Below are positions 45,631-55,402 of a stretch of 64,000 nucleotides of DNA, in pieces. Each line of letters starts with the position of its first letter. Position 1 is the first letter of the stretch. This stretch comes from Rs1 sp038900335. GTDB lineage: Bacteria > Pseudomonadota > Gammaproteobacteria > Pseudomonadales > Balneatricaceae. A program made the translations under genes and the position numbers. The stretch lies in contig JBBMRB010000010.1 of NCBI GenBank assembly GCA_038900335.1, positions 85,213 through 149,212 on the forward strand. The letters are read 5' to 3'. A model generated the notes under the pieces. That model made no database searches and was not told the DNA's origin. It saw nothing but the letters and a program-made list of their open reading frames with translations.

Positions 45631-45664
45631 TGCAGACAATGGCTATATACTAGCCATATCTGCA
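45631..45664. other. Strong hairpin in the pstS / yciA gap
   Basis: TGCAGA-CA-ATGGCTA, loop TATAC, TAGCCAT-A-TCTGCA: thirteen pairs with one small internal loop. There is no T tract. It lies about 110 bp before yciA, so it could be a leader structure, a binding site or a small RNA. Confidence 0.4.
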
Positions 45665-45771
45665 GTGCTAGCGTGCACTAAAAAGTATATAGATTGCCAT
45701 TAAGCTGACTTGGTAGTCATAAAGTAATTTGTTAACATAGCTTAAAAAAATTTGATGATGTGGTAATTAAA

Positions 45772-46170
45772 ATGAATAACACAGAGCAATCCCTTAAACC
45801 TAAAGGTGTCATGAGTTTAATGTTGCCAGCGGATAGCCAGGCAAAAAATATGTTTGGCGATATATTTAGTGGTTGGGTTGCTGCAAAGGCAATTTTAGCG
45901 GCTGAAATTCATTCGGGTAAAGTGGCAAGAGGGCGTGTGGCGACAATATCAGTAGGTGCCATGGAGTTTATGTCTCCTGTTTTAGAGGGGACTGTATTAA
46001 GCTTTTATACGCAAACTGTCGATCAAGGCAATAGCTCACTGACGGTAAAAGTTGAAGTGTGGGGTAGTTGCCCAGATGGCACAGATATGCGTAAAATCTC
46101 TGATACACAGTGTGTCCAGGTTGCTATTGATGGTCACGGCCATATTCGCAGTTTAAGTTTCGGCCAGTAA
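45772..46170 (+). CDS. yciA: Acyl-CoA thioesterase, YciA type
   Basis: Hotdog-fold thioesterase of 132 aa that hydrolyses acyl-CoAs. Family features: LMLPADSQAKNMFGDIFSGW with the catalytic Asp region, VGAMEFMSPVLEGTVLSFY and VKVEVWGSC. ATG 45772 is preferred over GTG 45760 because the N-terminus then matches the family; the ribosome site is weak in either case. Divergent from pstS. Confidence 0.88.
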   Translation: MNNTEQSLKPKGVMSLMLPADSQAKNMFGDIFSGWVAAKAILAAEIHSGKVARGRVATISVGAMEFMSPVLEGTVLSFYTQTVDQGNSSLTVKVEVWGSCPDGTDMRKISDTQCVQVAIDGHGHIRSLSFGQ

Positions 46171-46269
46171 AATTGGGCACGCTAGCTCATAACTTTAGTG
46201 ATTATCAGCTTAAGCTTGTAACTATAAAAATATAATTACCAGCCATAAGTGAAAGTTTAGCGCCACAAA

Positions 46270-46306
46270 GATCACAGCACTTTAATTAGATAAGGTGCTG
46301 GTGGTC
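46270..46306 (+). terminator. Possible terminator after yciA
   Basis: Imperfect hairpin with CAGCACTTT / AAGGTGCTG as its core, extended by five pairs beyond a bulged G, 100 bp past yciA. The T tract is missing, so confidence is low. Confidence 0.3.
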
Positions 46307-46443
46307 TGTGCTAGCTGTAAATATTCACTCACCCCTCTCGCTTTTTACAGATATTAAATAATAAACTTCAAACTCTGCTCGCTCTCTTAGTTAAAGATTA
46401 TTTTAGTAAATGTAGCAAGTTTAATGTAATAAGGTACCTGTCA

Positions 46444-47478
46444 TTGCAAAATAATTTTTCTCACCTTCAACCTAATATCATTCTCGATGCAGTGGAAAAT
46501 TTCGGTTTTGAAGTCAGTGGTCAATCATATCCTTTAAACAGCTATGAGAACCGTGTGTTCCAAGTGGGCTTGTTGGATAATAAATCAGTCATAGCAAAGT
46601 TTTATCGCCCAAATCGCTGGGCTATTGAGACACTGCAAGAAGAGCACGATTTCTCAAATCAGCTCGCTGCTGCAGGTGTCGCAGTTGCTGCTAATTTACA
46701 GGATTTGCAAGGTAATACAGTACATCAAATTGAAGGGTTTTATTGCTCATTACAGCATAAAATCATAGGGCGAGAGCCCGAGCTAGAGGATCTTGAGAGC
46801 TTGTTTCAAATCGGTCAAGTGTTAGGGCAGTTGCATCAAGCCTCAGCTCGTTTGTATAGCGCGAATAATACTGCTAACAATAAGATTAGTTTTAAACACC
46901 GCCCTGTCTTTGATGTACAGGCGATGGGCCAAGATAATGTAACTTATTTGTTAGCCAATGTTGTTGGCAAAAAGCTATCTAAAAAATGGTTGGCAAAATA
47001 TCAAAGTATCACACAGCAATTATTAGCGGCTATCACGCAGTGTTTACCTGATGATATGAGTGAGCATTACATTGCAGCGCATGGTGATTGTCATTTATCG
47101 AATGTGTTAATGTCCGCTAGCGGCCCAGTATTGTTAGACTTTGATGATGCGATGCTAGCACCGCCAATTCAAGATGTGTGGATGTTCTTAGCGGGCGATA
47201 AAAGCCAGCACCAACAGCAATTATCTGAGCTGATAGAAGGCTATGAGGAATATATTGAGTTTCCCCATCAGCAATTATCATGGATCCCAGCAATGCGTGC
47301 CCTACGAGTGATAAATTATACTACTTGGCTGGCTAAACGCTGGAGTGATAGCGCATTTCCTATTGCTTTTCCTTGGTTTAATAGCGAAGACTTTTGGATG
47401 CAACATGTTAAAGAGTTAGAAGGTTTATTGCGTGAATTTAGTGTGGCCAAGACGATTGAAGCTAATGGCAATTGCTAA
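46444..47478 (+). CDS. srkA: Stress response Ser/Thr kinase SrkA (YihE)
   Basis: 344-aa APH-fold protein kinase close to E. coli YihE/SrkA, which protects against envelope and redox stress and is Cpx-controlled there. Features: YENRVFQVGL, the Lys in SVIAKFYRPNRW, the catalytic loop AAHGDCHLSNVLM, metal-binding LLDFDDAMLAPPIQDVWM and YTTWLAKRW near the end. The start is TTG at 46444, with AAGGT 9 nt upstream; no ATG fits. In E. coli yihE is next to dsbA; here they are 10 kb apart. Confidence 0.9.
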   Translation: MQNNFSHLQPNIILDAVENFGFEVSGQSYPLNSYENRVFQVGLLDNKSVIAKFYRPNRWAIETLQEEHDFSNQLAAAGVAVAANLQDLQGNTVHQIEGFYCSLQHKIIGREPELEDLESLFQIGQVLGQLHQASARLYSANNTANNKISFKHRPVFDVQAMGQDNVTYLLANVVGKKLSKKWLAKYQSITQQLLAAITQCLPDDMSEHYIAAHGDCHLSNVLMSASGPVLLDFDDAMLAPPIQDVWMFLAGDKSQHQQQLSELIEGYEEYIEFPHQQLSWIPAMRALRVINYTTWLAKRWSDSAFPIAFPWFNSEDFWMQHVKELEGLLREFSVAKTIEANGNC

Positions 47479-47574
47479 AGCTCAATTAGGTATCTTTTAA
47501 ATAGAGAACATCGTTTTATTTATAGTAATTGAACAGTATTAATTATTTTTTCAAAAAATAGAGGAGAGGTGACA

Positions 47575-48294
47575 ATGCAAAGTTTAGACCAGCAAACAGT
47601 GGTCGTTATCGGTGGTACTTCAGGTATTGGTTTGGCGGTAGTGAAAGCAGCTCAGGCACTAGGTGCTACTGTTTATGCCGCTAGTCGCAGCCAAGATAAT
47701 ATTGATACTGCAAAAGCGCAGTGTGGTGAAAACGTACACTTTCGCTTAGCAGATACGCACGATGAAGAGAGTTTATTGAAGCTGTTTTCTGAGGTCGGTA
47801 AAATAGATCATTTAGTCTCTGCAGCAACGGGTGCACAACGCACTATCGCTCCTTTTATAGAGCAGACGAGCGAGCAGTTCTCAGCGGCTTTTCAAAAATT
47901 TTGGGGCTACACCAATGTGGTTCGTATCGGCGAGAAATTTGTTAGCGAAAAGGGCTCTATTACCTTAGTCAGTGGCAGCCCAGCTCGTAAATACAAAGTC
48001 GGTTCATCATCATTAAGCTGTACAGGTGGCGCGGTTGAGGCGTTTATCAAAGCGGTTGCAATAGAAATTGCACCTAAGCGCATTAACGGTGTGTCTCCCG
48101 GTTTGATTGAAACGGCAATGTGGGATGCATTTGGTGATGAGAAGCAGCAAAAACTAGCGGATATGACAGCGAATATTCCACTAGCTCGAGTCGGTCAGCC
48201 TGAAGAGGTGGCCAATGGTATTATTTTTGCGATGACAACCACCTATGCAACAGGCACTATCGTTGATGTAGAAGGCGGAACTCTGTTGTCCTAG
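47575..48294 (+). CDS. SDR-family protein lacking the catalytic Tyr-x3-Lys
   Basis: 239-aa Rossmann-fold short-chain dehydrogenase relative. The NAD(P)-binding motif is VIGGTSGIGLAV (about 11-22), and RINGVSPGLIETAMW and VDVEGGTLL close the domain. The usual YxxxK active site is missing: the aligned segment reads SLSCTGGAVEAF, so the Tyr and Lys are replaced. A known subgroup of SDRs has this change, so the protein may bind cofactor without classic catalysis. GAGGAG lies 8 nt before ATG 47575, better than GTG 47569. It ends at a strong terminator. Confidence 0.85.
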   Translation: MQSLDQQTVVVIGGTSGIGLAVVKAAQALGATVYAASRSQDNIDTAKAQCGENVHFRLADTHDEESLLKLFSEVGKIDHLVSAATGAQRTIAPFIEQTSEQFSAAFQKFWGYTNVVRIGEKFVSEKGSITLVSGSPARKYKVGSSSLSCTGGAVEAFIKAVAIEIAPKRINGVSPGLIETAMWDAFGDEKQQKLADMTANIPLARVGQPEEVANGIIFAMTTTYATGTIVDVEGGTLLS

Positions 48295-48334
48295 AGTTTG
48301 TACGTACTTTACAAATAGTTTAGTGATATAGCAT

Positions 48335-48383
48335 GCAGCATAGTCAACAGGTATCGTTATCTTGTTGGCTATGCTGCTTTTTT
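48335..48383 (+). terminator. Terminator after the SDR gene
   Basis: 15-bp stem GCAGCATAGTCAACA / TGTTGGCTATGCTGC (one G-T pair) followed by TTTTTT. Strong rho-independent terminator on the plus strand. Confidence 0.88.
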
Positions 48384-48391
48384 ACGACTAT

Positions 48392-48994
48392 TTATCCTCG
48401 CTGCCATATCAGCAATTGGTTGTTAGCTGGCATAGTAATATCGCTAACGAGTTGAATGCCATGTTGCGCAGCGAGCTGCTCAATAGCTTCAAAGTCTTTA
48501 ATACCGCTATTTACGTCACGATTCTTTAACCATTGCTCAAAATTTTGATTTGATTCACTAGTGAATTCACCGTTGTATTTGAAAGGGCCGTAACAGCAAA
48601 AATAGCCTTGCGGTTGTAGTGTTGACGGCAAGTTTTTGAATAAATTCTCGACATTTTGCCAACTCATAATATGTAATGAGTTAGCAGTATAAATCATATC
48701 AAATGATTGCTTAGGCCAGTTTATATCGACATCTAATTCAATAGGCGCAAGCATATTATCCAGAGCCATATCACTAATATTTAGCGCTAAATCAGCCAGC
48801 CATTCGCCTCTATCAGAGCACTGCCAAATAACTGATGAGGTGTTTTTTTCCATCAGTTGCTGCTGAAAAAATAAGGCGTGTTGCCCTGAACCACTGCCTA
48901 TCTCTAACACAGTATTTACTTGGTTTAGCAGTGCTTGTAGTTGCTCAAAAATGACATCTTGATTGCGCTCACAAGAGGGACTGAAATTACGCAT
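48392..48994 (-). CDS. DUF938 SAM-dependent methyltransferase-like protein
   Basis: 200-aa class I methyltransferase fold of the DUF938 family. It starts RNFSPSCERNQDVIFEQL. The SAM-binding loop is VLEIGSGSGQHALFF (about 31-45), followed by DMIYTANSLHIMSW and FCCYGPFKYNGEFTSES. The substrate is unknown. AGGAA precedes the ATG. It is convergent with the SDR gene and downstream of uvrD on the same strand. Confidence 0.88.
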   Translation of the reverse strand: MRNFSPSCERNQDVIFEQLQALLNQVNTVLEIGSGSGQHALFFQQQLMEKNTSSVIWQCSDRGEWLADLALNISDMALDNMLAPIELDVDINWPKQSFDMIYTANSLHIMSWQNVENLFKNLPSTLQPQGYFCCYGPFKYNGEFTSESNQNFEQWLKNRDVNSGIKDFEAIEQLAAQHGIQLVSDITMPANNQLLIWQRG

Positions 48995-49027
48995 TTAAAT
49001 TCCTGAATTAGATATAGTTATTAACAC

Positions 49028-51226
49028 TTAAATAGCTTCTAAGGTGGTAAAGCCTAGCACCAGCCATTTGATACCAGCATCATCAAAGTTAACCTGTACT
49101 CTGGTCTTAGCACCACTGCCCTCTGCGTTTAAAACGATGCCTTGACCAAAGCTTTCGTGATAGACACGCTGACCGATATGCAAATTACTTTGCTGCTCAG
49201 CTTCTTGGCTATACATATTGGTTTTAGGCCTAGCGGTTAAAGGGCGGCTAACGGTAGCATTAAGGCGCACCTCTTCTATTAGCTCAATCGGGATTTCATT
49301 GATAAAGCGAGAAGGGCGGTTATAGTTTTCTTGGCCGTACATTCTGCGAGATTCAGCGTAAGTTATGTACAGCTGTTTCATGGCGCGGGTAATACCGACA
49401 TAGCAAAGGCGACGCTCTTCCTCCATACGACCCGCTTCTTCAGCTGATTTGCTACCGGGGAATAAGCCCTCTTCCATGCCGACCATAAACACTAATGGAA
49501 ATTCTAAGCCTTTAGCTGAATGTAAAGTCATTAATTGAACACTGTCTTGGTGCTCATCTGCCTGTGCTTCGCCTGCATCAAGAGCGGCCTGGTCTAAGAA
49601 GGCTGCTAATACAGATGGGAATTCCGATTCCCCTTCTTCGTTTTCGGTATCAATCCATTGATGATTAAACTGTTTGGCGGCGTTGACGAGTTCTTCTAAG
49701 TTCTCAATGCGAGATTGCGCTTTTTCGCCTTTTTCTTTGAGGTGATGGGGTATTAGCCCAGATAGTTGAATAGCGTGATCTGTTAACTCTTCAAGCTTAG
49801 TACCTTCAGTGTCGCTATCTAACTGATTGATTAAATTGATAAAGCCTTGTAGTGCTTCAGCTGCCTTGGTCGGTATTTTCTGGTATTCAACCACTTCATT
49901 CGCAGCGCGCCACATTGATATATTTTCTTCGCGCGCCTGTGCTCTAACCGCTTCAATGGTGCGCGTACCGATGCGACGACTAGGGACATTGATCACCCGC
50001 TCCATTGCCGTGTCATCTTCACGGTTGGTAATTAAGCGGATGTAAGCGAGTGCATTTTTGATTTCTAGACGATCATAAAAGCGGTGACCACCATAAATTT
50101 TATAGGGAACGCCGGCTCTAATTAAGCTTTCTTCAAGTACCCGAGATTGCGCATTTGAGCGGTACAATAATGCAGATTCTGAGCGAAGGTTACCCTCTTC
50201 TTGCCATTTTTGGATTTGCCCCACTACAAAGCGTGCTTCATCTTGCTCGTTAAAGGCGGCGTATAAAGCAATTTTGTCGCCATCGACACCTTCGGTCCAT
50301 AATTGTTTGCCAAGGCGGCCGCTATTGTTAGCGATGACAGCGTTAGCCGCTGTTAAAATTGTGCTGGTCGAGCGATAGTTTTGCTCTAGTTTTATGCTGC
50401 TAGCACCAAGGAAATGATCGGAGAAATTTTGAATGTTCTCGATTTTAGCACCACGCCAACCGTAAATAGACTGATCGTCATCACCGACGGCCATCAGTTT
50501 GCGCTCATGTCCTGTCAGTAGTCTTAACCAAGCGTATTGAATCGCATTGGTATCTTGGAATTCGTCTACCAGAATATAGCGAAAACGTTCTTGATAATGC
50601 ATTAATAGTTGCGGCTTCATGTCGCGTAGTAATTCTAAGCAGCGTAGTAACAACTCGCCAAAGTCAATCATTCCTCCACGATCACAAGCTTGCTCGTACG
50701 CTTCGTAAACTTTAATCATCATCTGTTCGTGAGGATCGTTACTGCGCTCTAGATGTTTACTGCGTAAACCTTCATCTTTTTGGGCATTTATAAACCATTG
50801 AAACTGTTTAGATGGCCATTGTTTATCATCTAGTGCCATTTCTTTACAGATGCGCTTAATCAAGCGGTGCTGATCTTCGCTATCCATAATTTGGAAATTT
50901 TCCAGCAAATTTGCATCGCGCCAATGGCTGCGTAAAATACGATGCGCCAGACCGTGGAACGTGCCCATCCACATGCCGTGTGGATTGACATTTAATAGCT
51001 GTTCTATACGCGAGCGCATTTCTTTAGCGGCTTTATTGGTAAAAGTTACCGCTAAAATAGAATAAGGTGAGATGTTCTCAGTAGTGACTAGCCAAGCGAT
51101 ACGGTGTATTAAAACTCGGGTTTTGCCTGAACCAGCACCTGCTAATACTAAAATGTTTTCCACAGGGGCGGTGACTGCTTCACGCTGTGCATCATTTAAA
51201 CCGTCGATAATTGCCGTAACGTCCAT
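49028..51226 (-). CDS. uvrD: DNA helicase II UvrD
   Basis: 732-aa superfamily 1A 3'-5' helicase for nucleotide excision and mismatch repair. Motifs in order: Q motif LNDAQREAV, Walker A LAGAGSGKT, motif II LVDEFQDTN, motif III GDDDQSIYGWRGA, motif IV LEQNYRST, motif V VQLMTLHSAKGLEFP and motif VI CYVGITRAM. The C-terminal Tudor-like tail (VYHESFGQGIVLNAEG and on) is present. AAGGAA lies about 5 nt before ATG 51226. It starts 13 bp after thrB. Confidence 0.97.
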   Translation of the reverse strand: MDVTAIIDGLNDAQREAVTAPVENILVLAGAGSGKTRVLIHRIAWLVTTENISPYSILAVTFTNKAAKEMRSRIEQLLNVNPHGMWMGTFHGLAHRILRSHWRDANLLENFQIMDSEDQHRLIKRICKEMALDDKQWPSKQFQWFINAQKDEGLRSKHLERSNDPHEQMMIKVYEAYEQACDRGGMIDFGELLLRCLELLRDMKPQLLMHYQERFRYILVDEFQDTNAIQYAWLRLLTGHERKLMAVGDDDQSIYGWRGAKIENIQNFSDHFLGASSIKLEQNYRSTSTILTAANAVIANNSGRLGKQLWTEGVDGDKIALYAAFNEQDEARFVVGQIQKWQEEGNLRSESALLYRSNAQSRVLEESLIRAGVPYKIYGGHRFYDRLEIKNALAYIRLITNREDDTAMERVINVPSRRIGTRTIEAVRAQAREENISMWRAANEVVEYQKIPTKAAEALQGFINLINQLDSDTEGTKLEELTDHAIQLSGLIPHHLKEKGEKAQSRIENLEELVNAAKQFNHQWIDTENEEGESEFPSVLAAFLDQAALDAGEAQADEHQDSVQLMTLHSAKGLEFPLVFMVGMEEGLFPGSKSAEEAGRMEEERRLCYVGITRAMKQLYITYAESRRMYGQENYNRPSRFINEIPIELIEEVRLNATVSRPLTARPKTNMYSQEAEQQSNLHIGQRVYHESFGQGIVLNAEGSGAKTRVQVNFDDAGIKWLVLGFTTLEAI

Positions 51227-51239
51227 AATATTCCTTAGT

Positions 51240-52268
51240 TTAAATAGAGGTGTTGCTAGAAGGTGTATCTAAAGGTAGTTCTGAGGGGTTTTCGCGTCGA
51301 TATAACAACACCGCTTTTAGCTCATCAGGGTTCTTGATTACCATTTCACTGCTGTCTCTGTTTTCTTGAGCAACGCCAAAAGCAGGGATTAAGCGTGATA
51401 GCCAAAAACGCATGGCTGCTGTTTGTGTCATTTGCGGCCACACCATATTTTCAGTCACGGTGAAAGGGCGCACAGCGTTATAAGCACTGAGTAACGCCTG
51501 TTCTTTATCGCTATCTATTTGATTATCAGCGCTGGTGCACCAATCGTTAGCGATAATCGCTAAATCAAACAGCATAAAAGCGGTGGCTGCATTGTATAAA
51601 TCGATAATGGCATCTATTTCGCTGCCATTAAAAAGGGCGTTGTCATGAAATAAATCCCCATGAATCACACTTTGCGGTAAGTCGTCACCGTGTTTTAGTA
51701 AAAGATTGTCAAAGCGTTTGACTTCATCCTTGAGAATTTCAACATCCTCAGCGGGCAAATGTTTGGCTATATTGATGCTTTCTCTGCGCCACCAATACAG
51801 GCCGCGATGAGATTGGCGTTCTAGGAAGAAGTCTTGGGCAGCAACATGAAATTGCGCTAATTTAGTACCGATGGCACGACAGTGTTCCACACTGAGCTGC
51901 TCTTTTTCTAGATGTTGACCATTAAAGCGATTTTGTAACATAGCCGGCTTGCCCTTCACTTTCTTTAAGGCAATACCGTTTTTGTCTTTAGCGGGTGCTG
52001 GTACAGGGATGCCTCGATCAGCTAGCCAAGTCGCTAACTCTACAAAGAAAGGCATATCTTCCATGGAGAACTCTTCAAAGAGAGTGAGAACATATTCAGC
52101 TTGCTGACCATTATTATTGAGTGTGACAAAATAATTGGTATTTTCTATACCGCCATCTATCCCTTTAAAAGAGACAAATTCCCCTAATTCATATTCGGCT
52201 ATTAACGCTATAAAATCTGTTTTATCAAGTTGAGTATAAACTGCCACTAGTTCACCATCGCTATGCAA
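51240..52268 (-). CDS. thrB: Homoserine kinase, ThrB2 (APH-fold) type
   Basis: 342-aa kinase of the Pseudomonas-type ThrB family, an aminoglycoside-phosphotransferase fold unrelated to the GHMP ThrB of E. coli. It phosphorylates homoserine in threonine synthesis. Features: FKGIDGGIENTNYFVTL, WLADRGIPVPAPAKDKNG, the catalytic loop VIHGDLFHDNALF and metal-binding AIIDLYNAA. The N-terminus may start at ATG 52268 or at the in-frame GTG seven codons later, which gives the common VAVYTQL start. It is divergent from polA. Confidence 0.9.
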   Translation of the reverse strand: MHSDGELVAVYTQLDKTDFIALIAEYELGEFVSFKGIDGGIENTNYFVTLNNNGQQAEYVLTLFEEFSMEDMPFFVELATWLADRGIPVPAPAKDKNGIALKKVKGKPAMLQNRFNGQHLEKEQLSVEHCRAIGTKLAQFHVAAQDFFLERQSHRGLYWWRRESINIAKHLPAEDVEILKDEVKRFDNLLLKHGDDLPQSVIHGDLFHDNALFNGSEIDAIIDLYNAATAFMLFDLAIIANDWCTSADNQIDSDKEQALLSAYNAVRPFTVTENMVWPQMTQTAAMRFWLSRLIPAFGVAQENRDSSEMVIKNPDELKAVLLYRRENPSELPLDTPSSNTSI

Positions 52269-52543
52269 TATTTGTAAAGTTAAACTGTTTAAATATACAG
52301 TTATATATGTTGTGTCGTCAATATAGCAAATAATACGGTGTAAGCGCTTTAAGTACTATACTCTTTAAGCCATTAAAATAAATATACCGCTAATTACCTT
52401 GATGTTGATGATGTTTTAACCAGTGTTTTATACTTGGCTAGAGGGATGATTAGGATGAAAACCGCTTAGTCGTCGCTAAAGGTTTGCGCTGGCAAATAGA
52501 GGCGATATACTGCTTCTTTTGAATTACTTGGAAACTGATCACT

Positions 52544-55309
52544 ATGGCTACCCCGTCACTTATTCTTGTCGATGGCTCTTCTTATTTATATCGTGCTTTT
52601 TTTGCCTCACAACAAGCGGATTTACGAACAAGTGAAGGTTTGCCAAGCGGCGCTGTGCGTATCGTTACATCGATGATGCGATCCTTAGTCGGGCAATATC
52701 CAGATAGCCGTATTAGCGTAGTGTTTGATGCGAAAGGTAAAACATTTCGCGATGATATTTATCCAGAGTATAAAGCTAATCGCCCTTCAATGCCCGATGA
52801 CCTACGCTCTCAGATAGAGCCTATACATCGAATTATACGCGCGATGGGTTTTCCCCTTATTATGATAGATGGCGTTGAAGCTGATGATGTGATCGGCACC
52901 TATGCGCGTCAAGCGAGTGAATCTAAAACATCGCTATTGATATCGACCGGTGATAAAGACATGGCTCAACTAGTCAATGAGCATGTCACCCTCATTAACA
53001 CTATGAACAATACGATTATGGATGTGGCTGGGGTGAATGAGAAATTTGGTATCCCGCCCGAGTTGATTATTGATTACTTAGCGTTAATGGGTGATAAAGT
53101 TGACAATATTCCAGGTGTCCCAGGTGTCGGTGAGAAAACTGCATTAGCGTTGCTGCAGGGTATCGGTAGTATTAAAAGTTTGTACGAAAACTTAGATGCT
53201 ATTGCCGATCTTGGTTTTCGCGGCAGTAAAACGATGGCTAAGAAACTGATTGAAAATAAAGAGTTTGCCGAGCTGTCTTACTTATTAGCGACAATTAAAT
53301 TAGATGTAGAAATGGAGTTATCCATAGATGCTTTGCAAAACACAACTGTGGATAAAGAGGCTTTACTCGAGCTGTTCACTACTTATGAATTTAAAAGCTG
53401 GATTGCTGAGCTAAATGGTGAGAGAGCACCAGCTAATATAGCGAGCACTAATAGTCGTGCTGATGAGCCAAGTGCTGATAGCTTCCCGGTGGCCCCTGAA
53501 ACGCTAGATTATCAAATTATTTATGAGCAAGAGCATTTTAACCGCTGGTTAGAAAAATTAACAAATGCTGAGCTTTTCTCGTTTGATACTGAAACAGACC
53601 GCCTTGATTATATGGAAGCGCAGCTAATAGGGCTGTCATTTGCCACGACCATTGGCGAAGCTGCCTATGTGCCATTAGGGCATGATTATGTAGGAGCTCC
53701 GGCGCAACTGGATAGAGATTGGGTATTAGCGCAGCTAAAACCGTTATTAGAAGACCCAAAGCATCACAAAGTCGGACAGCACATGAAGTTTGATATGAAT
53801 GTGTTGTCCCGTTATGGCATTGCGCTTAAAGGGGTTGAGTTTGATACGATGTTGGAGTCATACATTCTAAACTCTACAGCAACACGACATGATATGGACA
53901 GCTTGGCTAAGCAATACTTGGCAGTTAAAACAACCAAGTTTGAAGAGTTGGCCGGCAAGGGTAAAAAGCAGTTAACCTTTAATCAAATTGATGTCGAGCT
54001 CGGCGGTCATTATGCAGCAGAAGATGCGGATATTACCTTGCGCCTACATCAGGCAATTGGTGATAAATTAGCGGCAATTGCCTCGTTAAATAGTGTCTTT
54101 CACGAGATAGAGAAGCCATTGATTCCAGTATTGGCAGGCATTGAGCAAAATGGTGCGCTAGTGAATCCTAGCATGCTGGCGCAACAGAGCTTAGATATTC
54201 AGCAGCGCCTTACGCAATTGGAGAGTGCCGCTCATGAGGAGGCAGGTCAAGTGTTTAATTTGGCATCTCCAAAGCAGTTACAAGAAATACTGTTTGAAAA
54301 GCTAGAGCTTCCTGTAAAGAAAAAAACCCCTAAAGGTGTGCCCTCAACAGCGGAAGAGGTGTTGGTTGATTTGGCACAGAGCTATGAGCTGCCAAAAATA
54401 TTGTTAGAGCATCGTGGCTTGGCAAAATTAAAATCGACCTATACTGATAAACTGCCGCTAATGATCAACCCGCGTACTAAGCGTATTCATACTTCTTATC
54501 ATCAGGCTATCGCTGCGACGGGTCGTTTGTCATCTACGGATCCTAATTTGCAGAATATCCCTATTCGCTCTGAGCAGGGCCGAAAAATTCGCCAAGCTTT
54601 TGTCACACAGCCAGGTTATAAAATGGTGGCGGCGGATTACTCGCAAATCGAGTTGCGTATCATGGCACATCTATCGGCAGATAAAGGTTTGTTGCAGGCG
54701 TTTAATCAAGGTGAAGATGTTCATAAAGTCACCGCATCTGAAGTGTTTAAAGTCTCTATTGATGAGGTGACAATAGATCAAAGGCGCAGCGCTAAAGCAA
54801 TTAACTTTGGTTTGATTTACGGAATGTCAGCATTTGGTTTAGCCAAGCAGCTAGGTATAGGGCGAGTTGAGGCGAAAGAATATATAGAGCATTATTTTGC
54901 AACCTATCCAGGGGTGCAAAATTACATGGAAGAAATTAGGGAAAAAGCACGAGAGCAGGGGTTTGTAGAAACCGTATTCGGGCGTCGCTTATACCTACCC
55001 GCTATAAAAGCGTCTAATGCTATGATGCGTCAAGGCGCAGAGAGAACAGCTATCAATGCGCCAATGCAGGGCACGGCGGCGGATATTATCAAAAAAGCGA
55101 TGCTAAAAGTTGCCAGGTGGTTAGAGCAAGGTGATTTTGACGCTAAGATGATTATGCAAGTGCACGATGAGTTAGTTTTTGAGGTGGCGCAAGATCAGGT
55201 TGACGAGTTTATGGCAAAGGTTATTGATATTATGCAGCGCGCTGCCACATTAGATGTGCCGTTAATTGTTGAAGCGGGTGTGGGTGATAATTGGGATGAA
55301 GCGCATTAA
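52544..55309 (+). CDS. polA: DNA polymerase I
   Basis: 921-aa repair and Okazaki-fragment polymerase with all three domains. The 5'-3' exonuclease lies at 1-290 (LVDGSSYLYRAFFA, GVEADDVIGTYAR, DNIPGVPGVGEKTA). A 3'-5' proofreading domain at about 320-510 keeps its acidic residues (FDTETDRLD, HYAAEDADITLRL). The polymerase domain at about 540-921 has DYSQIELRIMAHLS (motif A), RRSAKAINFGLIYGMS (motif B) and MQVHDELVFEV (motif C). Followed by a candidate sRNA gene and convergent engB. Confidence 0.98.
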   Translation: MATPSLILVDGSSYLYRAFFASQQADLRTSEGLPSGAVRIVTSMMRSLVGQYPDSRISVVFDAKGKTFRDDIYPEYKANRPSMPDDLRSQIEPIHRIIRAMGFPLIMIDGVEADDVIGTYARQASESKTSLLISTGDKDMAQLVNEHVTLINTMNNTIMDVAGVNEKFGIPPELIIDYLALMGDKVDNIPGVPGVGEKTALALLQGIGSIKSLYENLDAIADLGFRGSKTMAKKLIENKEFAELSYLLATIKLDVEMELSIDALQNTTVDKEALLELFTTYEFKSWIAELNGERAPANIASTNSRADEPSADSFPVAPETLDYQIIYEQEHFNRWLEKLTNAELFSFDTETDRLDYMEAQLIGLSFATTIGEAAYVPLGHDYVGAPAQLDRDWVLAQLKPLLEDPKHHKVGQHMKFDMNVLSRYGIALKGVEFDTMLESYILNSTATRHDMDSLAKQYLAVKTTKFEELAGKGKKQLTFNQIDVELGGHYAAEDADITLRLHQAIGDKLAAIASLNSVFHEIEKPLIPVLAGIEQNGALVNPSMLAQQSLDIQQRLTQLESAAHEEAGQVFNLASPKQLQEILFEKLELPVKKKTPKGVPSTAEEVLVDLAQSYELPKILLEHRGLAKLKSTYTDKLPLMINPRTKRIHTSYHQAIAATGRLSSTDPNLQNIPIRSEQGRKIRQAFVTQPGYKMVAADYSQIELRIMAHLSADKGLLQAFNQGEDVHKVTASEVFKVSIDEVTIDQRRSAKAINFGLIYGMSAFGLAKQLGIGRVEAKEYIEHYFATYPGVQNYMEEIREKAREQGFVETVFGRRLYLPAIKASNAMMRQGAERTAINAPMQGTAADIIKKAMLKVARWLEQGDFDAKMIMQVHDELVFEVAQDQVDEFMAKVIDIMQRAATLDVPLIVEAGVGDNWDEAH

Positions 55310-55370
55310 TTTCTATGTTATTGATCTGTAATAAAAAAGAAAATTAAATCAAAATTAATGAGTAAAGTCT

Positions 55371-55397
55371 GAACTTTTTGAAAATAAGCCAGTCCTA
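55371..55397 (+). promoter_or_regulatory. SigmaE/AlgU-type promoter between polA and engB
   Basis: GAACTT (55371-55376), a 16-bp spacer, then TCCTA (55393-55397). This fits the extracytoplasmic-stress sigma pattern GAACTT-N16/17-TCnnA. An overlapping TATAAT (55396-55401) has no good -35 at 16-18 bp. Transcription would start near 55403. Confidence 0.6.
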
Positions 55398-55402
55398 TAA
55401 TT

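Noticed and set aside
55378..55401. Sigma70 promoter TTGAAA...TATAAT before the sRNA candidate
   Set aside because: The spacer is only 12 bp; the overlapping GAACTT-N16-TCCTA is a much better fit.
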